From: Photobacterium sp. TY1-4 | Lineage (GTDB): Bacteria; Pseudomonadota; Gammaproteobacteria; Enterobacterales; Vibrionaceae | Length of the DNA stretch: 64,000 nucleotides | NCBI RefSeq assembly: GCF_025398175.1 | Contig: NZ_CP099734.1 | Coordinates: forward strand, 3,348,001 to 3,412,000 | Direction: 5' to 3' | In this document: positions 60,370 through 64,000 of the stretch, in pieces | Layout of the letters: every line of letters begins with the position of its first letter | Position numbering within the stretch: position 1 is the first letter of the stretch | Notes under the pieces: model-generated | What the model saw: the letters and a program-made list of their open reading frames with translations, nothing else | Database searches by the model: none | Told to the model about the DNA's origin: nothing | Position numbers and translations under genes: made by a program

Positions 60370-61785
60370 ATGACTAAGTCAAAACAACCACATGCCCAGC
60401 ATTTTGATGCCATTATTATTGGCAGCGGCCCGGGGGGCGAAGGGGCTGCGATGGGGCTCACCAAAGCAGGCTTCAATGTTGCGATTATCGAGCGGGAGAA
60501 CAGCGTCGGCGGCGGGTGTACCCACTGGGGGACCATTCCGTCCAAAGCCCTGCGCCATGCCGTCAGCCGGATCATCGAATTTAACCAAAACCCGCTCTAC
60601 TGCAAGAACAACTCCAGCCTCCACAGTACCTTCAGCCAGATCCTCGGCCACGCCCAGGATGTGGTCAGCAAACAGACCCGGATGCGCCAGGGGTTTTACG
60701 ATCGCAACCACTGCACCATCATCCACGGCGAAGCCAGCTTTGTCGACAGCCACACCGTCGCCGTGAACACCGCGGACGGCAGCGTCGATCGCTATACTGC
60801 CGGCCAGTTTGTCATCGCCACCGGCTCACGCCCTTACCACCCGACAGACGTTAACTTTGACCACCGCCGGATTTACGACAGCGACTCGATCCTGCGGCTC
60901 AAGCACGACCCTCGTCATATCCTGATTTATGGTGCCGGGGTGATCGGCAGCGAGTATGCTTCGATTTTCCGCGGCCTGGGCGTGAAGGTCGACCTGATCA
61001 ATACCCGGGAGCGCCTGCTGGAATTTCTCGATAACGAAATTTCCGACTCGCTCTCCTACCATCTGTGGAACAGCGGCGCGATGATCCGCAACGGTGAAAC
61101 CTACGAGCGGATCGAAGGAACCGACGATGGCGTGATCCTTCACCTGCAATCGGGCAAGAAAATGCGTGCCGACTGCCTGCTGTATGCCAATGGCCGGACC
61201 GGGAATACCGATCGCCTGAAGCTCGAGAATGTCGGCCTGTTGCCAGACTCACGCGGCCAGCTCAAGGTCAACAATAACTATCAAACCGATGTCGAACATA
61301 TCTATGCCGTGGGCGATGTCATTGGCTACCCGAGCCTCGCCAGCGCCGCTTACGACCAGGGCCGGTTCGTGGCCCAGGCTATCAGCAACGGGGAAGCCGA
61401 AGGCTGTTTGATCGAACATATCCCGACCGGGATCTACACCATCCCGGAGATCAGCTCCGTCGGCAAAACCGAGCAGGAGCTGACCGCAGAGAAAATCCCG
61501 TACGAAGTCGGCCGCTCGCAGTTCAAACACCTGGCCCGCGCCCAGATTGCCGGCACCGAAGTGGGCAGCCTGAAGATCCTGTTCCATCGCGAAACCAAAG
61601 AGATCCTCGGGATCCACTGCTTCGGGGAGCGGGCCGCAGAGATCATCCATATCGGGCAGGCGATCATGGAACAAAAAGGCGAAGGCAATACCATCGACTA
61701 CTTCGCCAATACCACCTTCAACTACCCGACCATGGCCGAAGCCTACCGGGTAGCGGCACTGAACGGCTTAAACCGCCTGTTCTAA
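60370..61785 (+). CDS. sthA: Soluble pyridine nucleotide transhydrogenase
   Basis: 471 residues from the ATG at 60370 (E. coli 466). This flavoprotein moves electrons from NADPH to NAD+. Seen: FAD motif [13 protein letters not shown], the [14 protein letters not shown] stretch where the second redox Cys of related disulfide reductases is Thr, NAD motif [12 protein letters not shown], and the C-terminal [11 protein letters not shown] interface. The upstream frame to 60265 is open but lacks a ribosome-binding site. Confidence 0.96.
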   Translation: MTKSKQPHAQHFDAIIIGSGPGGEGAAMGLTKAGFNVAIIERENSVGGGCTHWGTIPSKALRHAVSRIIEFNQNPLYCKNNSSLHSTFSQILGHAQDVVSKQTRMRQGFYDRNHCTIIHGEASFVDSHTVAVNTADGSVDRYTAGQFVIATGSRPYHPTDVNFDHRRIYDSDSILRLKHDPRHILIYGAGVIGSEYASIFRGLGVKVDLINTRERLLEFLDNEISDSLSYHLWNSGAMIRNGETYERIEGTDDGVILHLQSGKKMRADCLLYANGRTGNTDRLKLENVGLLPDSRGQLKVNNNYQTDVEHIYAVGDVIGYPSLASAAYDQGRFVAQAISNGEAEGCLIEHIPTGIYTIPEISSVGKTEQELTAEKIPYEVGRSQFKHLARAQIAGTEVGSLKILFHRETKEILGIHCFGERAAEIIHIGQAIMEQKGEGNTIDYFANTTFNYPTMAEAYRVAALNGLNRLF

Positions 61786-61828
61786 GTCGGTCAGAAACGG
61801 GGAACTCGTCTTACATGTCGTCCCTCAA

Positions 61829-61858
61829 CAAAAAACGGAGCCGCAGCTCCGTTTTTTT
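61829..61858. terminator. Bidirectional terminator between sthA and cysQ
   Basis: AAAAAACGGAGC / GCTCCGTTTTTTT between convergent genes. Confidence 0.88.
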
Positions 61859-61879
61859 ATCCTGCCTGACAGGCAATCC

Positions 61880-62713
61880 TCACACTTCCATCATCCGGTT
61901 ATCCGGCGTCAGAATCGTTGACCACGGCAACGACTCATCGCCCAGCGTAATGAAATTCGGGTTCTCCAGCGTATCGCGCTCGTTGTAAGAGAGCGGCGTC
62001 AGGTGCGTATTGAGGATCCGGCCACCGGCTTCTTCAACAATACATTGTGTCGCCGCGGTATCCCACTCCCCGGTCGGCCCCAGGCGCAGGTAGCAATCCA
62101 CCGCGCCTTCGGCGACCAGACACGATTTCAGCGCGGCCGAGCCCAGCGGCACCAAATCATAGTTCAGCGACGGATCCAGGCGATTGGTAATGGCCTGAAT
62201 ATCCTGGCGACGGCTGATCGCCACGGCAATCGACTGGGTCGGCAGCTCATGCTTATGGGTGGAGATCCGGACCGTTTCTCCCTCCGGCGTGATCTTCCAG
62301 GCTCCTTTGCCGTGATAGGCGTAATACGCGACCCCGGAGATCGGTGCGTACACCACCCCCATCACCGGTTGGTTGTCCGCCACCAAAGCAATAATCGTCG
62401 CAAAATCGCCGCTGCCGGCAATAAACTCCTGGGTCCCGTCAAGCGGATCGACCAGCCAGTAGCGCTGCCACTGGCGGCGCTCCGACAGCGGGATCCCGGC
62501 ATCTTCCTCTGACAAGACCGGAATATCCGGGGTCAGTTCGGTCAGGCGCTCGACCACCAGCTTATGCGCCGCCAGATCAGCACTGGTCACCGGGGTATTG
62601 TCATTTTTCACCTGTTTTTCGAACTGGCCGTGCTGGTAAATATCCAGAATCACCTGACCGGAAGCCCGGGCAATGTCGATGACCGATGGTAATAGGTTCG
62701 ATAAATCCATCAT
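61880..62713 (-). CDS. cysQ: 3'(2'),5'-bisphosphate nucleotidase CysQ
   Basis: 277 residues; the second Met may be the true start. CysQ removes the 3'-phosphate from PAP, a by-product of sulfate assimilation. Seen: SEEDAG metal ligand, DPLDGTQEFIAGSGDFA (about 89-105) and GEWDTAATQCIVEEAGG. Six bases after nudE. Confidence 0.95.
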   Translation of the reverse strand: MMDLSNLLPSVIDIARASGQVILDIYQHGQFEKQVKNDNTPVTSADLAAHKLVVERLTELTPDIPVLSEEDAGIPLSERRQWQRYWLVDPLDGTQEFIAGSGDFATIIALVADNQPVMGVVYAPISGVAYYAYHGKGAWKITPEGETVRISTHKHELPTQSIAVAISRRQDIQAITNRLDPSLNYDLVPLGSAALKSCLVAEGAVDCYLRLGPTGEWDTAATQCIVEEAGGRILNTHLTPLSYNERDTLENPNFITLGDESLPWSTILTPDNRMMEV

Positions 62714-62719
62714 TCGCTC

Positions 62720-63271
62720 CTATCGGGAGAGTTGTTGTAAGGCCAGGAACAAGGCCGTAATGCTGCGTGATTCGGCAAAATCGACATGGGTAAGCAGCTC
62801 TTCCGCCTGATTCAACGGCCAACGCACGATTTCCAGTGGCTCCGGCTCATCCCCTTCCAGTTGCTCCGGATAGAGATCCTCGGCCAGAAACAGGGTCATC
62901 TTGCTGGAGAAATACGACGGCGCCAGTACCACTTCTTTCAGCGGGCGCAGTTGGCGGGCGCCAAACCCAATCTCTTCTTTCAGCTCCCGATCTGCCGCCG
63001 CTTCTGCGCTTTCGCCCGGATCCACCAGGCCTTTCGGGAAGCCCAGCTCGTAACGATCGGTTCCGGCCGCATACTCGCGGATCAGCAGCAAATCGCCTTC
63101 AGCCGTGACCGGCACCACCAGCACGGCATGTCGGCCGCTGGGCTTCATTCGCTCGTAGGTGCGCTCAACGCCGTTGGAAAACCGCAAATCCAGCGATTCA
63201 ATCTTGAACAGCCGGGATTGCGCGACCACTTTGGTCGCCAGAATTTCAGGTTTGTTGTTGTCCGCCGCCAT
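62720..63271 (-). CDS. nudE: ADP compounds hydrolase NudE
   Basis: 183 residues (E. coli NudE 186). Nudix hydrolase for ADP-ribose, Ap3A and NADH. Seen: the Nudix box GLVDPGESAEAAADRELKEE then IGFG (about 81-103), and the N-terminal YERMKPSGRHAVLVVP. It lies with cysQ after the type II secretion gene gspN, an arrangement seen in Vibrio. Confidence 0.93.
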   Translation of the reverse strand: MAADNNKPEILATKVVAQSRLFKIESLDLRFSNGVERTYERMKPSGRHAVLVVPVTAEGDLLLIREYAAGTDRYELGFPKGLVDPGESAEAAADRELKEEIGFGARQLRPLKEVVLAPSYFSSKMTLFLAEDLYPEQLEGDEPEPLEIVRWPLNQAEELLTHVDFAESRSITALFLALQQLSR

Positions 63272-63429
63272 GCCGTTATCCTGTATTACCGTCGCATTGA
63301 CCCGTGGCCGGCCGTGCCTGGTGCGACTTTACCGTGCCACTGAATATGGGCTATTTAAGGTCAATAGCCGAATGAAATAAAGCAAATGATCGCAAAAGCG
63401 TTAAGTTGAATCGGTGATTTCCGCTTCCG

Positions 63430-64000
63430 CTAGAGCCGACCACGGTAGTTGATCGGGTAACGCCCTTGCGAGTCCGGGTTACCCAGCCACTTCAGTTGCT
63501 GACCCAGTTGTGCCGGAAACGCCGCGCCCGGTTTGAACCAACCGTTCAGGGCGTATTGACGGTTCGGCGTCAACTCTGCCTGCCATTCACTCGAGACGTC
63601 AGGCGACGACTGGTTCGCTACCGCAACCACCTTCCCCTGGGCACACGTCAGATCGGCAATCGCCGAGCCCGGATTCAATCCTCCCATCGGCGTGCTGACA
63701 GCGCCCGACGTCCAGGCCAGCGTGCCGTTCAGCTCCGCGCAGAAGGGCGCCTGAAACTGATAATCACGCACCGTCAGCTCCAGATTGCCGGCCAAAGTGA
63801 TCGGAACCGGAACCTTGGCCTGTGCCATCACCTGTTGCGCCGGCAATGACACCAGCAGATTTTCCGCAAAAGGGCCCTGGGCACGATAACCGACTCGACC
63901 TCGTCCAACCAGATTCATGTCACTGCCCTGTCCGAAGCGAACATCGAACGCCGCCTGGGCTGAGAACAGCGCAGCAAGATCCATCTGCCACTGCACGCGC
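63430..64000 (-). CDS. gspN: Type II secretion system protein N, C-terminal part
   Basis: The frame is open to the window edge, so about 190 C-terminal residues are present. GspN (EpsN in Vibrio) is an inner-membrane-anchored periplasmic part of the type II secretion machine and usually the last gene of the gsp/eps operon. Seen: repeated beta-strand patterns (NLVGRGRVGYRAQGPF; LTVRDYQFQAPFCAEL), two cysteines (FCAEL, LTCAQ) likely in a disulfide, and an end WLGNPDSQGRYPINYRGRL. The identification rests on similarity recalled and on the neighbours nudE and cysQ. Confidence 0.8.
   Translation of the reverse strand, partial: RVQWQMDLAALFSAQAAFDVRFGQGSDMNLVGRGRVGYRAQGPFAENLLVSLPAQQVMAQAKVPVPITLAGNLELTVRDYQFQAPFCAELNGTLAWTSGAVSTPMGGLNPGSAIADLTCAQGKVVAVANQSSPDVSSEWQAELTPNRQYALNGWFKPGAAFPAQLGQQLKWLGNPDSQGRYPINYRGRL

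Overview
This window looks like the chromosome of a gammaproteobacterium of the family Vibrionaceae, most likely a Photobacterium relative. The basis is gene order and protein similarity recalled from known families: purH-purD / DUF1481-hupA, nudC-rsd beside rpoBC, murB-birA-kinase-thrU-tyrU-glyT-thrT-tufB, trmA / yijD-fabR / sthA, and cysQ-nudE-gspN. Elongated helix-10 stems in two of the three 16S genes fit Photobacterium-type ribotypes. The genus is an inference. Coding GC is moderate to high. No phage, CRISPR array or plasmid gene is visible.

Bases 1-15,400 are core metabolism: a truncated adhP, zntR, purH and purD, the DUF1481 lipoprotein and hupA, a CNNM/CBS membrane protein, the branched-chain amino acid carrier brnQ, yjaG, a D-2-hydroxyacid dehydrogenase, a uracil-DNA-glycosylase-like protein, hemE, two coupled exported proteins of unknown function, nudC and rsd. 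Bases 15,600-29,500 hold the leftward expression block: tRNA-Thr, Tyr, Gly and Thr, then tuf, secE-nusG, rplKA, rplJL and rpoBC. Bases 29,560-34,910 hold murB-birA-coaX (leftward), then a GNAT protein, pssA and pncA (rightward). Bases 35,170-37,370 are a decayed IS630-family element split by an IS3-family element.

Bases 37,380-53,250 carry three rRNA operons in tandem, all transcribed leftward. Operon C (51,422-52,989 for 16S) has tRNA-Glu in its spacer, operon A (41,232-42,798) has tRNA-Ile and tRNA-Ala, and operon A ends in tRNA-Asp and a terminator. The middle operon B has no spacer: the 5' end of its 23S and the 3' end of its 16S are interdigitated over about 250 bp. This looks more like an assembly fault than biology. 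Bases 53,570-64,000 hold a membrane-anchored RRM protein, murI, a PP-loop ATPase, btuB with its cobalamin riboswitch, trmA, yijD-fabR, sthA, cysQ, nudE and the 3' part of gspN.

The most interesting candidate is the brnQ leader (8,323-8,622). A 33-residue ORF ends in a leucine-rich stretch, and its stop codon sits in the first of three mutually complementary segments. The third segment lies just before the brnQ ribosome-binding site. No U-tract follows, so this reads as a possible leucine-sensing translational attenuator for a leucine/isoleucine/valine importer. Other points worth a look are coaX in the slot that coaA occupies in E. coli, a 19-position hairpin in the purH leader, an orphan terminator that may end a small RNA upstream of hemE, and a duplicated tRNA-Asp 3' end next to the insertion sequences.
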